From Sporosarcina aquimarina (GTDB lineage: Bacteria > Bacillota > Bacilli > Bacillales_A > Planococcaceae): a DNA stretch of 64,000 bases. Of this stretch, positions 18,818 to 27,614 are shown piece by piece. The position numbers were made by a program, and so were the translations under genes. How positions within the stretch are numbered: the stretch's first letter is position 1; every line of letters starts with the position of its first letter. The notes beneath the pieces were generated by a model. That model worked only from the letters and a program-made list of their open reading frames with translations, was not told the origin of the DNA and made no database searches. The stretch spans positions 806,001 through 870,000 of the forward strand of contig NZ_JAMBOM010000001.1 of the NCBI RefSeq assembly GCF_023715615.1, given 5' to 3'.

Positions 18818-20230
18818 ATGGTAGTAGGAGATTTTCCAATTGAAACAGATACGCTCGTAGTCGGTTCAGGTCCTGGAGGATATGTAGCGGCAATCCGTGC
18901 AGCACAACTCGGACAAAAAGTAACGATTGTAGAAAGAGATACAATCGGTGGTGTTTGTCTAAACGTAGGTTGTATACCATCTAAAGCTATGATTTCTGTC
19001 GGACATCGTTTTGTGAATGCACAGAATGCTGACGATATGGGGATTACTGCATCAGACGTAAAGCTCGATTTTTCTAAAGCAATGGCTTTCAAAGAAAGCG
19101 TTGTTAAGAAGCTTACTGGTGGTGTTGAAGGTCTTCTTAAAGGGAACAAAGTTGAAATCGTTAAAGGTGAAGCATACTTTGTTGATGCCAATACAGCACG
19201 TGTGATGGATGACGCATCCGCGCAAACTTATAAGTTCAAAAATGTTATTCTTGCAACAGGTGCTCGTCCTGTAGAGATTCCGAACTTCAAATATTCGAAG
19301 CGCGTTATCAATTCCACAGGTGCCCTTGAATTGAAAGAGCTTCCTAAAAAGTTAGTAGTCATTGGTGGAGGTTATATCGGTACGGAACTTGGTTCTGCTT
19401 ATGCCAATCTTGGTTCTGAAGTAACGATTATCGAAGGAGCAGATGATATTCTTGCTGGCTTCGAAAAACAAATGACACAACTTGTGAAAAAAGGATTGAA
19501 GAAAAAAGGCGTTGAGGTTGTTGTGAAAGCAACTGCTAAAGGTGCTGAAGAAACCGAATCAGGTGTTAAAGTTACCTATGAAGTAAAAGGTGAAGAAAAA
19601 ACAGTAGAAGCTGATTATGTACTCGTTACTGTAGGGCGTCGCCCAAATACAGATGAGATGGGTCTTGAAGAACTTGGGTTGAAATTTGAAGAGCGAGGAC
19701 TTCTAAGTGTTGACAAACAATGTCGCACTAGCATCTCTAATATTTACGCAATCGGGGATATTGTTCCTGGTTTACAACTTGCACATAAAGCATCTTATGA
19801 AGGCAAGATTGCTGCAGAAGCCATCTCTGGTGAAAAATCAGAAGTGGATTACTTGGCAATCCCTGCAGTATGCTTTACGGATCCAGAACTTGCTACAGTT
19901 GGTCTTAATGAAAAGCAAGCTAAGGATGAAGGCTATGAAGTAGCAGTAGGCAAATTCCCATTCGGTGCGAATGGTCGTGCGCTTGCACTAAATACTCCAG
20001 ATGGCTTTGTGAAGCTTGTTGCTCGTAAAGAAGACGGATTGTTACTAGGAGCTCAGATTGCCGGTGAGAATGCTTCTGACATGATTGCTGAAATGGCAGT
20101 AGCTATTGAAAGCGGAATGACGTTAGAAGATGTTTCTATGACAATTCACGCACATCCAACATTGGGTGAAATCTCAATGGAAGCTGCAGAAGTAGCGCTT
20201 GGTAAACCGATTCATATTCTTTCTAAATAA
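18818..20230 (+). CDS. pdhD: Dihydrolipoyl dehydrogenase (E3)
   Basis: The 470-residue flavoprotein has the FAD motif [10 protein letters not shown] (17-26), the redox disulfide CLNVGC (Cys47, Cys52), the NAD motif [10 protein letters not shown] and the C-terminal active-site region HAHPTLGE. It reoxidises the dihydrolipoyl groups of PdhC and reduces NAD+. It may also serve 2-oxoglutarate and branched-chain complexes. Last gene before the operon terminator. Confidence 0.97.
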   Translation: MVVGDFPIETDTLVVGSGPGGYVAAIRAAQLGQKVTIVERDTIGGVCLNVGCIPSKAMISVGHRFVNAQNADDMGITASDVKLDFSKAMAFKESVVKKLTGGVEGLLKGNKVEIVKGEAYFVDANTARVMDDASAQTYKFKNVILATGARPVEIPNFKYSKRVINSTGALELKELPKKLVVIGGGYIGTELGSAYANLGSEVTIIEGADDILAGFEKQMTQLVKKGLKKKGVEVVVKATAKGAEETESGVKVTYEVKGEEKTVEADYVLVTVGRRPNTDEMGLEELGLKFEERGLLSVDKQCRTSISNIYAIGDIVPGLQLAHKASYEGKIAAEAISGEKSEVDYLAIPAVCFTDPELATVGLNEKQAKDEGYEVAVGKFPFGANGRALALNTPDGFVKLVARKEDGLLLGAQIAGENASDMIAEMAVAIESGMTLEDVSMTIHAHPTLGEISMEAAEVALGKPIHILSK

Positions 20231-20242
20231 CATGTGGAGACT

Positions 20243-20273
20243 CCTATCCGGCATCTGTCGGATAGGTTTTTTC
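20243..20273 (+). terminator. Terminator of the pdh operon
   Basis: CCTATCCG / CGGATAGG forms a hairpin with six T residues. Confidence 0.9.
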
Positions 20274-20312
20274 CTTTGTGTGTAAACTAATGAGAGACAG
20301 GAGGAGAAAAAG

Positions 20313-20582
20313 ATGGAATATAGTTATCCACTACGTGCAGATTGGTCCACTAAAGAAATTATGATGGTGACTGAGTTTTTCACTTGCGTTGAAAAAGCAT
20401 TTGAGCAAGGAATCGGTCGTGAAGAATTACTTGGGTCATACAATTCATTTAAGAAGGTAGTTCCTTCGATGGCGGAAGAAAAGACGTTATTTAAGGAGTT
20501 TAAGGAAGCTAGTAGTTATGAATGCTACAAAGTGGTGAAGCAAGCAAAAGAAGGCGGTAATGGAGATGTGATTAAAGGATAA
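20313..20582 (+). CDS. yktA: UPF0223 family protein YktA
   Basis: The 89-residue protein MEYSYPLRADWSTKEIMM... is the YktA/UPF0223 family of small, mostly helical cytoplasmic proteins of unknown function. An AGGAGGAG site precedes the ATG. It follows the pdh operon terminator, as in B. subtilis. Confidence 0.88.
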   Translation: MEYSYPLRADWSTKEIMMVTEFFTCVEKAFEQGIGREELLGSYNSFKKVVPSMAEEKTLFKEFKEASSYECYKVVKQAKEGGNGDVIKG

Positions 20583-20698
20583 TTTGTTGTAAATCCTTAT
20601 CGAGGACTCAATGTCCCACAATAATAATTTCTAAAAGACAGGTCCACTGATTGTGATTATGTATCCTGTTGACGAATGTCTCTACATTCAGTCGAATT

Positions 20699-20750
20699 TA
20701 AAAACGATTCGATAGGTTTGCGTAAATGGCAAACACCGAATCGTTTTTTG
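20699..20750. terminator. Bidirectional terminator between yktA and yktB
   Basis: AAAAACGATTCG and CGAATCGTTTTT flank a second short inverted repeat (GTTTGC / GCAAAC) and form a branched or long stem with T-runs on both strands. Confidence 0.8.
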
Positions 20751-20763
20751 GTTAACCTCTTTT

Positions 20764-21387
20764 TTATCCAATTACTTGATCATAAACAGGTAGTAGGTGT
20801 TCAAACGTTTCTTCTGCGTATGATAAGAATTCTTGTTCCGTCATCGTTATGGCTTGTTTGCGACTAAGATGCCGTCCTACAAGGAACTCCGCTTTCTTTA
20901 CATCGTGTAGACGTCCAAGTAATTCGGACACGCCTTCCTTACCAGAATCTTGAATTGACTGTGCACTTGGCTTCATATGATCTCCAGAAACAACATAATC
21001 CTTAGGGAGAGAAGTCAAAATAGACAAATCATGTTGAAGACGCTCGGAAATTCCTTTCTTATCGGGATTTTCGTAAATTATCGCGAGAATGATGAATAAA
21101 TGTGAGCCCCAAAGACCAATCTGAAAGTGAGGAAGCGCTTTATACCCTCTTTTTGCTGGAGCAAAAGCAATCCAACTGTCTGACGGGGGATTTACTGTAC
21201 GTCTTGCATGTCTTGCTACGTGAGGATAAAACTCACCCTTACCGTGAGCAGACAACAAAGGCGTGAATAGATCTCCTAGTTTAACGAATTTAGGCTGTAT
21301 ACGTTCTTGTAGTGCTGTCATTCGTTCGTCCAATCCTGTTACTTCGAAAACAGAAAAATCACTTTCCGTCCAAAATGTTTTTGTCAA
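20764..21387 (-). CDS. yktB: YktB family protein (DUF1054)
   Basis: The 207-residue protein contains the well-conserved family stretch RTVNPPSDSWIAFAPAKRGY and GYKALPHFQIGLW. It matches B. subtilis YktB along its length. Structures of the family are known but no function is established. TTG at 21387 is chosen because AGGGG lies about eight bases upstream and the family starts MTxxF; the longer open frame to 21513 has no such site. It is transcribed opposite to yktA. Confidence 0.85.
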   Translation of the reverse strand: MTKTFWTESDFSVFEVTGLDERMTALQERIQPKFVKLGDLFTPLLSAHGKGEFYPHVARHARRTVNPPSDSWIAFAPAKRGYKALPHFQIGLWGSHLFIILAIIYENPDKKGISERLQHDLSILTSLPKDYVVSGDHMKPSAQSIQDSGKEGVSELLGRLHDVKKAEFLVGRHLSRKQAITMTEQEFLSYAEETFEHLLPVYDQVIG

Positions 21388-21539
21388 TTTTGTGACCCCT
21401 CTCTTTTTTCTACGTTTATAGAGACGTACTTTGGGGAATAATTGAAGGCAAGAGGACAAACATCTAGCCGTCCAACCGATTCCCGCATATCTTATGGTAA
21501 CAGGAAATTGCACATACTTTCAAAAAAGGGGTGTTTTCG

Positions 21540-21734
21540 ATGAAACAAGTCGTCCATGTTATTCGTAAAGCTGATGTCGAAAAAGAATTTCTTAAAGTAT
21601 TGAACCTAGAGTTGGACTATGAATTAGCAACCCTTCATGATGCGTTAAATGAAGAAGACTTTAAGCAAATTGCGAAAAGCAAAAAAAGATTGACTGAAAT
21701 TCATACTGAATTGGAGAAGTTGAATGGTTTTTAA
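21540..21734 (+). CDS. Small conserved protein, YkzI-like
   Basis: The 64-residue acidic, helical protein begins MKQVVHVIRKADVEKEFLKV. The ATG at 21540 follows GGGGTG. In B. subtilis the small gene ykzI lies at this place between yktA and yktC, and the length agrees; identity is inferred mainly from position. Function unknown. Confidence 0.65.
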   Translation: MKQVVHVIRKADVEKEFLKVLNLELDYELATLHDALNEEDFKQIAKSKKRLTEIHTELEKLNGF

Positions 21735-21872
21735 CGTAATGACTAACTGTAACTGTTAAGAAAGGCTAATGGACATTGTTCTCTCGAGGGAGTTCCATGC
21801 ACAGGAGCCTTTTTTGTTTTGGCTCTGTATGGCTATGCTATACTTGTTGGAGATGAACTGGAGGGGTTTGAG

Positions 21873-22667
21873 ATGAACTGGGGAGCCATGGACCGTTACG
21901 CGAAATCATTGATTAAAGAAGCAGGGCATCATATAAAGCATTCATTTTTCACTGAAATTGAAATTAGTTCAAAATCATCAGCGAACGATCTAGTCACAAA
22001 TATTGATCGCGAAATTGAACAATTTTTTATCACTAGGATTCGTCGGGATTTCCCGAATCATCGAATTATGGGGGAAGAAGGATTTGGGGATGAAATCCAG
22101 TCATTAAATGGTGTCATTTGGTTTTTAGACCCAATTGATGGGACGATGAACTTTATCCATCAAAAACGAAATTTCGCCATTTCTTTAGGTATTTATATAG
22201 ATGGCATTGGAATGCTAGGATATGTGTACGATGTAATGGCAGACGATTTGTATTCGGCTATGAAGGACGAAGGTGCATACCTTAATGATATTCGGTTACC
22301 ACAGTTGACGGATACGACCATCGAAGAATCAATTATTGGCGTCAATGCAAGTTGGATTGCCCCGAATCGATATGTAGAAAATAATCCGATGATTGAACTT
22401 GTCAATACTTGTCGAGGGACACGTTCATATGGGTCTGCAGCTCTTGAAATGACACATGTGGCAACTGGCAGGGTTGATGTATACGTCTCAATGAGACTGT
22501 CCCCGTGGGATATTGCGGGCGGTATGATCATCGCGGGCGAAGTTGGTGCAATATCCTCTACGCTTAATGGGGAGCAATCCAGTTTGCTGGAGCAAGAGAC
22601 ATTCATCGTGTCGAATGCAAGTATCCACTCCCAGCTACTTGAAGATTTCATTGTATTAAAAAAGTGA
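21873..22667 (+). CDS. yktC: Inositol-monophosphatase family phosphatase YktC (SuhB-like)
   Basis: The 264-residue enzyme has the three metal-binding motifs of Mg2+-dependent, Li+-sensitive phosphatases: GEEG (about 67), WFLDPIDGTMNF (about 83-94) and WDIAGG (about 209). It would hydrolyse inositol-1-phosphate or related sugar phosphates. ATG at 21873 follows GGAGGGG; the upstream open frame is not needed. A hairpin without a clear T-run lies over the stop codon. Confidence 0.9.
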   Translation: MNWGAMDRYAKSLIKEAGHHIKHSFFTEIEISSKSSANDLVTNIDREIEQFFITRIRRDFPNHRIMGEEGFGDEIQSLNGVIWFLDPIDGTMNFIHQKRNFAISLGIYIDGIGMLGYVYDVMADDLYSAMKDEGAYLNDIRLPQLTDTTIEESIIGVNASWIAPNRYVENNPMIELVNTCRGTRSYGSAALEMTHVATGRVDVYVSMRLSPWDIAGGMIIAGEVGAISSTLNGEQSSLLEQETFIVSNASIHSQLLEDFIVLKK

Positions 22668-22704
22668 AGCATTATTAGGTTTCCTAACAATCTTCACTCA
22701 TCTA

Positions 22705-22890
22705 TTAAAGAAGTCCTTGTTCACGAAACTTCTTTTTTGTTTTAAATCCATTTCCCATGATCAATACGAGAGAAATGATAGCAGCGATTGCTAATAAGAA
22801 ACTTTTTACGCCAACAGCAATTCCAATCATAAACATGGATAGAATGGCTCCTAGAGCGTATAAAACAAATACCCATTTGACATTTTTCAA
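22705..22890 (-). CDS. ylaF: YlaF-like small membrane protein (DUF5325)
   Basis: The 61-residue protein has two membrane helices (about 7-26 and 29-47) and the conserved basic tail KTKKKFREQGLL. It is a YlaF/DUF5325 member of unknown function, here divergent from typA as in B. subtilis. Confidence 0.85.
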   Translation of the reverse strand: MKNVKWVFVLYALGAILSMFMIGIAVGVKSFLLAIAAIISLVLIMGNGFKTKKKFREQGLL

Positions 22891-22939
22891 AAAAATGCGC
22901 CTCCTGATAAAGTAAATCTTTTTTTCTCGAAGTATCTTG

Positions 22940-22948
22940 TGCTATAAT
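22940..22948 (+). promoter_or_regulatory. Extended -10 promoter of typA
   Basis: TGCTATAAT is a perfect extended -10 element 43 bases before the typA start. No good -35 is seen, as expected for extended -10 promoters. Confidence 0.6.
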
Positions 22949-22990
22949 AACACAGTTAATCAACTGAATAAAGACAGATGGAGTGAAATG

Positions 22991-24823
22991 ATGACAAACA
23001 CACGAAATGATCTTAGAAATATAGCTATAATCGCCCACGTTGACCATGGTAAAACAACACTAGTCGACCAGTTATTGAAACAATCCGGTATTTTTCGTTC
23101 AAATGAGCACGTAGAAGAGCGCGCAATGGACTCAAACGAGCTTGAGCGTGAGCGTGGAATTACAATTCTTGCGAAGAACACTGCGATCGAATATAAAGAC
23201 ACGAAAATTAATATTTTGGACACGCCAGGACACGCTGACTTCGGTGGAGAAGTTGAACGTATCTTGAAAATGGTAGACGGCGTTGTTTTAGTTGTCGATG
23301 CATTTGAAGGGTGTATGCCACAAACTCGTTTTGTTTTGAAAAAAGCGCTTGAAATTAATTTGAAGCCAATTGTAGTAGTTAATAAGATTGACCGCGATTT
23401 TGCACGTCCTGAAGAAGTGGTTGATGAAGTCCTTGAACTCTTCATCGAATTAGATGCAAATGACGAACAGCTTGAATTCCCTGTAGTATTCGCTTCAGGA
23501 TTTAATGGTACTGCAAGCCTTTCACCAGATCCTGCTGATCAAGAAGAGACACTAGAAGTGCTTTATGATGCAATTTTGGATAAAATTCCTGCACCAATCG
23601 ACAATCGTGAAGAGCCGCTACAATTCCAGGTATCTCTTTTAGATTATAGTGACTATGTAGGTCGTATTGGTATCGGACGCGTATTCCGCGGAACAATGAC
23701 AGTCGGTCAACAAGTAAGCGTTATGAAACGTGATGGTTCGGTGAAGAACTTCCGTGTTACTAAAATGTACGGTTTCTTAGGATTAAAACGTATTGAAATT
23801 CAAGAAGCGCATGCCGGTGACTTGATTGCGATTTCTGGTATGGATGATATCGACGTTGGTGAAACAGTCTGTCCGACAGATCATCAGGAAGCCTTGCCAT
23901 TGCTTCACGTGGACGAGCCTACATTACAAATGAAGTTCCTTGTGAACAACAGCCCGTTCGCTGGCCGTGAAGGTAAATGGGTCACTTCAAGAAAAATTGA
24001 AGAACGTCTTCAACAGCAATTGCAAACTGACGTATCGTTACGTGTAGATCCAACGGAATCACCGGATGCATGGACTGTTTCTGGCCGTGGAGAACTTCAC
24101 TTGTCGATTTTGATCGAAAACATGCGCCGTGAAGGATTTGAACTTCAAGTTTCAAAACCGGAAGTTATCGTTAAAACGATCGACGGTGTACGTTGTGAAC
24201 CAGTAGAAAACGTACAAATTGACGTTCCTGAAGAATATACGGGATCTGTCATTGAATCTATGGGTGAGCGTAAAGGTGAAATGCTCGACATGGTTAACAA
24301 TGGTAATGGACAAGTTCGTATGACTTTCCTAGTTCCAGCTCGTGGATTGATTGGATATTCTACAGACTTCTTAACTCTTACACGCGGTTACGGAATCTTG
24401 AACCACACGTTCGATTCTTATAAGCCGATGTCAGCTGGTAAAGTTGGCGGACGTCGTAATGGTGTTCTCGTTTCCATGGAAAACGGAAAAGTTACAGCAT
24501 ACAGCGTGATGCAACTTGAAGATCGTGGAATTATGTTTGTAGAAGCTGGTACGGATATCTATGCTGGGATGGTTGTTGGTGAAAACACTCGTGAAAGTGA
24601 TATCACTATCAACTTAACACGTGTGAAACACGCGACTAACGTTCGTTCCGCAACAAAGGACCAAACCGTTTCAACTAAAAAGCCTAAAATCATGACTCTT
24701 GAAGAAGCACTTCAATATGCTGCAGACGACGAGTACTGTGAAGTAACACCAGAGTCAATTCGTATTCGTAAGAAAATCCTTGATAAGAACGAACGTGAAA
24801 AGGCACAAAAAAAGAGCAAATAA
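22991..24823 (+). CDS. typA: Translational GTPase TypA/BipA
   Basis: The 610-residue GTPase has G1 AHVDHGKTT, G3 DTPGHAD and G4 NKID motifs, followed by EF-G-like domains II, III and V and a TypA-specific C-terminal domain. It acts on the ribosome, especially in large-subunit assembly and stress or cold growth. Two tandem ATGs (22988 and 22991) are possible; the second has the better seven-base spacing to GGAG. Sequence is very close to B. subtilis TypA. Confidence 0.96.
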   Translation: MTNTRNDLRNIAIIAHVDHGKTTLVDQLLKQSGIFRSNEHVEERAMDSNELERERGITILAKNTAIEYKDTKINILDTPGHADFGGEVERILKMVDGVVLVVDAFEGCMPQTRFVLKKALEINLKPIVVVNKIDRDFARPEEVVDEVLELFIELDANDEQLEFPVVFASGFNGTASLSPDPADQEETLEVLYDAILDKIPAPIDNREEPLQFQVSLLDYSDYVGRIGIGRVFRGTMTVGQQVSVMKRDGSVKNFRVTKMYGFLGLKRIEIQEAHAGDLIAISGMDDIDVGETVCPTDHQEALPLLHVDEPTLQMKFLVNNSPFAGREGKWVTSRKIEERLQQQLQTDVSLRVDPTESPDAWTVSGRGELHLSILIENMRREGFELQVSKPEVIVKTIDGVRCEPVENVQIDVPEEYTGSVIESMGERKGEMLDMVNNGNGQVRMTFLVPARGLIGYSTDFLTLTRGYGILNHTFDSYKPMSAGKVGGRRNGVLVSMENGKVTAYSVMQLEDRGIMFVEAGTDIYAGMVVGENTRESDITINLTRVKHATNVRSATKDQTVSTKKPKIMTLEEALQYAADDEYCEVTPESIRIRKKILDKNEREKAQKKSK

Positions 24824-24847
24824 GCAGTTATGAAAGGGATGTGTTGA

Positions 24848-25180
24848 ATGAAGGTAGAGGATTCAGAGCTCGTAGCCACTAAGATGTCCGGTATTGCTAA
24901 GTTCATATATGAAATGATGCCGAGTTTTTCATCTGCTGGGTACGTATTGTTCGCCCTCGTGTTTTTACTAGCTGCCTTAGTGTACAAACTAGGGTTCGCT
25001 AGAAAAATCAAGCCATTGCAAAATCTTGTCATTTATACGTTTTTGTTTATCGGCTGCCTCGTGTTAACGTTCTTGGCATTTTTCCTTCCAATTACGGAAG
25101 GGCTGATTGTAGCCGCATTGATTCTGATTATATATAGAGTCCGTAGATTAAATGAACACCAAAAAGATCCAGTCGCATAA
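24848..25180 (+). CDS. ylaH: YlaH-like membrane protein
   Basis: The 110-residue protein has three hydrophobic segments (about 30-48, 57-77 and 79-97) after a short cytoplasmic N-terminus. It is the YlaH family, downstream of typA in Bacillales. Function unknown. It probably shares the typA transcript, 24 bases apart. Confidence 0.82.
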   Translation: MKVEDSELVATKMSGIAKFIYEMMPSFSSAGYVLFALVFLLAALVYKLGFARKIKPLQNLVIYTFLFIGCLVLTFLAFFLPITEGLIVAALILIIYRVRRLNEHQKDPVA

Positions 25181-25198
25181 TGCGGCTGGATCTTTTTT
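25162..25198. terminator. Bidirectional terminator between ylaH and ylaI
   Basis: AAAAGATCCAG / CTGGATCTTTT hairpin with T-runs; its arms overlap the end of both genes. Confidence 0.88.
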
Positions 25199-25400
25199 AA
25201 AATTCAACTTCAGCTGGATGGGAACTTCGGCGGAAGGTGAATTTTCCTGTTGCTATTCGCGATTTCGTCAACTCACCAATACGATCTCTGCAAGGTTCAC
25301 ACATATATGTATGAATTGGTCGATTGCGTAATTTCTTTGCGAGTGGATCTTCGTCACTTAGTTTACCGATTTCATCACACATTACACATTTAACACGCAT
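25197..25400 (-). CDS. ylaI: YlaI zinc-ribbon protein (DUF2197)
   Basis: The 67-residue protein carries two CxxC pairs (CVMC and CEPC) that would bind one zinc ion. Sequence follows the YlaI/DUF2197 family. It is cytoplasmic and of unknown function. It lies 14 bases downstream of the ylaL-like gene and is probably co-transcribed with it. Confidence 0.85.
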   Translation of the reverse strand: MRVKCVMCDEIGKLSDEDPLAKKLRNRPIHTYMCEPCRDRIGELTKSRIATGKFTFRRSSHPAEVEF

Positions 25401-25414
25401 CGTTGCACCTCTCT

Positions 25415-25912
25415 TTAGCTAATGCGAATTGCCGTAACATTACGGATTGGATTATTTCGTGTTGAGCCGTCTTTTAGTAGGACATGAATCGGACCATCTT
25501 CTTTCAGTGGTTTACCTTCCAGACTGAACTGAAATAGCAGGTTCGCTGCATCTTCAATGGGGAAACTATGCTCTCCATCTAATGTTTCAAAAGTGATCGT
25601 AGTTGCATCCTCTGCCGGAATAGCATTTTTTAAAAATGGCTCAAAAATGATACCGAACGTACCGGTTAACATTTTTTGTTTCTCATATTTCTTTTCAGAT
25701 TTCAATGTTGGAGGATAGGTAGCGCCTTCCATGATTTCACGGGACCAGTGCTTACCCATTCGTTCTTTATAGTCTTCCATTTCATCGAACTCATCAACCT
25801 CAGTGGTGAAGTAGGTTTCTAAATCGAGTCGTCTGTCGTCAAAAATCCAAACAGTTGGATCGAGCGTAATCGTATGTTTCACATTCCCTTTAATCGGTAC
25901 AATTGTTTCCAC
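25415..25912 (-). CDS. ylaL: YlaL-like conserved protein
   Basis: The 165-residue protein begins METIVPIKGNVKHTITLDPT and contains WIFDDRRLDLETYF, features of the Bacillales YlaL family. Some databases label this family peptidyl-prolyl isomerase, but no known isomerase motif is visible here. No signal peptide or membrane segment. Function unknown; the symbol is given from sequence and position. Confidence 0.7.
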   Translation of the reverse strand: METIVPIKGNVKHTITLDPTVWIFDDRRLDLETYFTTEVDEFDEMEDYKERMGKHWSREIMEGATYPPTLKSEKKYEKQKMLTGTFGIIFEPFLKNAIPAEDATTITFETLDGEHSFPIEDAANLLFQFSLEGKPLKEDGPIHVLLKDGSTRNNPIRNVTAIRIS

Positions 25913-26091
25913 AGTAAATCCTCCCAGCTCATTCGTTTCTATATTATAGTATACCGCTATTTGTCCTTAATCGGAAGTTATCTGGCTAGAAGTCGTTGGA
26001 ACACTACGGGAAATACTTGCAATTTCAGCTTTCTACAGCTACAATTTACTCTATAGCAGCTTGCTGAAATAAGAATAATGGGGGCGTCCTC

Positions 26092-26373
26092 ATGGATATA
26101 GAAGTACAGGAAACCTATCAGGAAAAAGCCATAATGCAGCTGCAGGCAGATGCAGACAAAATCGCCCAGCTCATTAAAGTGCAGATGGATCATTTGACGA
26201 TGCCACAATGTCCGTTATATGAGGAAGTATTGGACACACAAATGTATGGGCTGTCACGCGAAATTGACTTTGCTGTAAAGCTAGGTCTTGTTGAGCGAGA
26301 GCGTGGAAAGAACATACTTTCTGCTTTAGAGAAGGAAATGAACATCTTACATGAACTTAGCATAAAAAAATAA
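26092..26373 (+). CDS. ylaN: YlaN (UPF0358), Fur-linked iron homeostasis protein
   Basis: The 93-residue helical protein closely follows the YlaN family ([20 protein letters not shown]). YlaN has been shown in B. subtilis and Staphylococcus aureus to interact with Fur and to be needed under iron limitation; that is family knowledge. A terminator follows the gene. Confidence 0.9.
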   Translation: MDIEVQETYQEKAIMQLQADADKIAQLIKVQMDHLTMPQCPLYEEVLDTQMYGLSREIDFAVKLGLVERERGKNILSALEKEMNILHELSIKK

Positions 26374-26375
26374 AC

Positions 26376-26411
26376 AAAAGACTCAAACTACACACAAGTT
26401 TGAGTTTTTTA
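26376..26411 (+). terminator. Terminator after ylaN
   Basis: AAGACTCAAACT / AGTTTGAGTTTTTT hairpin. Confidence 0.88.
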
Positions 26412-26433
26412 TTTACAGATACGAGGGGTTTTC

Positions 26434-27597
26434 TTGAAAAGTTATGCAAAGCGAATATTTCGCCATTTCGATTTTCCATTGTTTTTTACATATCTAGTAC
26501 TTTGTCTTTTTGGGCTCGTCATGATTTACAGTTCCAGTATGGTATGGGCTGTGAATCGATATGGCTGGGAGCCTGATAAGTTTTTTAACCAGCAGCTTAT
26601 TAGTGTGATTATCGCACTTTTGGCATTTTTCTTTACAGCTTTTCTACCATATAAACTATACCGTAAAAAGTATTTTATGGTAGTGACTGTCGCAGTCATG
26701 TTGATATTGTTGTTTCTTGTTCATTTCATTGGGTTTGGTGGAGAAGTAGGCTCACAATCCTGGATTAATCTTCCGGTAGGGAGTATACAACCTTCTGAAC
26801 TTGCAAAGATTGTGATGATTATATATTTTGCAGGTGTGTTTGCAAACAAGTACGAGGCTGGAACAATTAACAGTATAAATACAGCAATCGTACCGCCGGT
26901 CATTATATTAGGTTTTGCAGTTGCGTCCGTTATGATGGAAACGGATATCGGGGCGACCTTTATTATTATTGCAACATCAATATGTGTGATGGCGACTAGT
27001 GGCATCAACGTCAAGACATTTTGGAAGTTAAGTTTGTTTGTTGCAGCAATTCTGGTTTTGGTAGGAATTGTTTTGTTTTTCTCATGGGATTCTGTCATGA
27101 CAGGGAGTCGTATGGGTCGTTTTACAGCCTATCGCGATCCATTCCAATACATCCAAGGTTCTGGACTCCAAATTGTTAATGGTTATATTGCCATCGGTGC
27201 GGGAGGTCTATTTGGACTTGGACTAGGAAACTCGGTTCAAAAAATGGGGTATTTACCTGAACCACATACCGATTTCATCATGGCGATTATCGCTGAGGAA
27301 CTTGGTATCTTTGGGACAATCATTGTAATCGGAGGATTAGGATTTTTAGTAGTGCGTGCTTTTTGGATTGCGTTAACTACTAAAGATCCCCATGCTAGAA
27401 TGCTTGCTTCAGGTGTTGGTGCCATCATTGGTATTCAAACATTCATCAATCTCGGTGGGGTGACAGGGCTCATTCCATTGACGGGTGTCACACTTCCCTT
27501 TATTAGTTATGGCGGAACTTCGATTATTCTGTTATCTTTAGCTTTAGGAATATTGATGAATGTTTCAATGTTCACTAGATATGAGAAAAATAAATAG
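26434..27597 (+). CDS. ftsW: Peptidoglycan glycosyltransferase FtsW (SEDS family)
   Basis: The 387-residue protein has about ten membrane helices and the SEDS landmarks PSELAKIVMI, PEPHTDFIMAIIAEELG (with the catalytic-region Asp) and the C-terminal GGTSIILLSLALGILMNVS. FtsW polymerises glycan strands at the division septum together with a class B PBP such as PbpB, encoded at 59.9 kb. The start is TTG behind GAGGGG. The ftsW-pyc order is conserved in Bacillales. Confidence 0.93.
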   Translation: MKSYAKRIFRHFDFPLFFTYLVLCLFGLVMIYSSSMVWAVNRYGWEPDKFFNQQLISVIIALLAFFFTAFLPYKLYRKKYFMVVTVAVMLILLFLVHFIGFGGEVGSQSWINLPVGSIQPSELAKIVMIIYFAGVFANKYEAGTINSINTAIVPPVIILGFAVASVMMETDIGATFIIIATSICVMATSGINVKTFWKLSLFVAAILVLVGIVLFFSWDSVMTGSRMGRFTAYRDPFQYIQGSGLQIVNGYIAIGAGGLFGLGLGNSVQKMGYLPEPHTDFIMAIIAEELGIFGTIIVIGGLGFLVVRAFWIALTTKDPHARMLASGVGAIIGIQTFINLGGVTGLIPLTGVTLPFISYGGTSIILLSLALGILMNVSMFTRYEKNK

Positions 27598-27614
27598 AAA
27601 AGGGCGTGCCTAAC

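Noticed and set aside
22660-22700. Hairpin over the yktC stop as a terminator
   Set aside because: An inverted repeat AGTGAAG / CTTCACT is present but no T-run follows, so it was not listed as a terminator.
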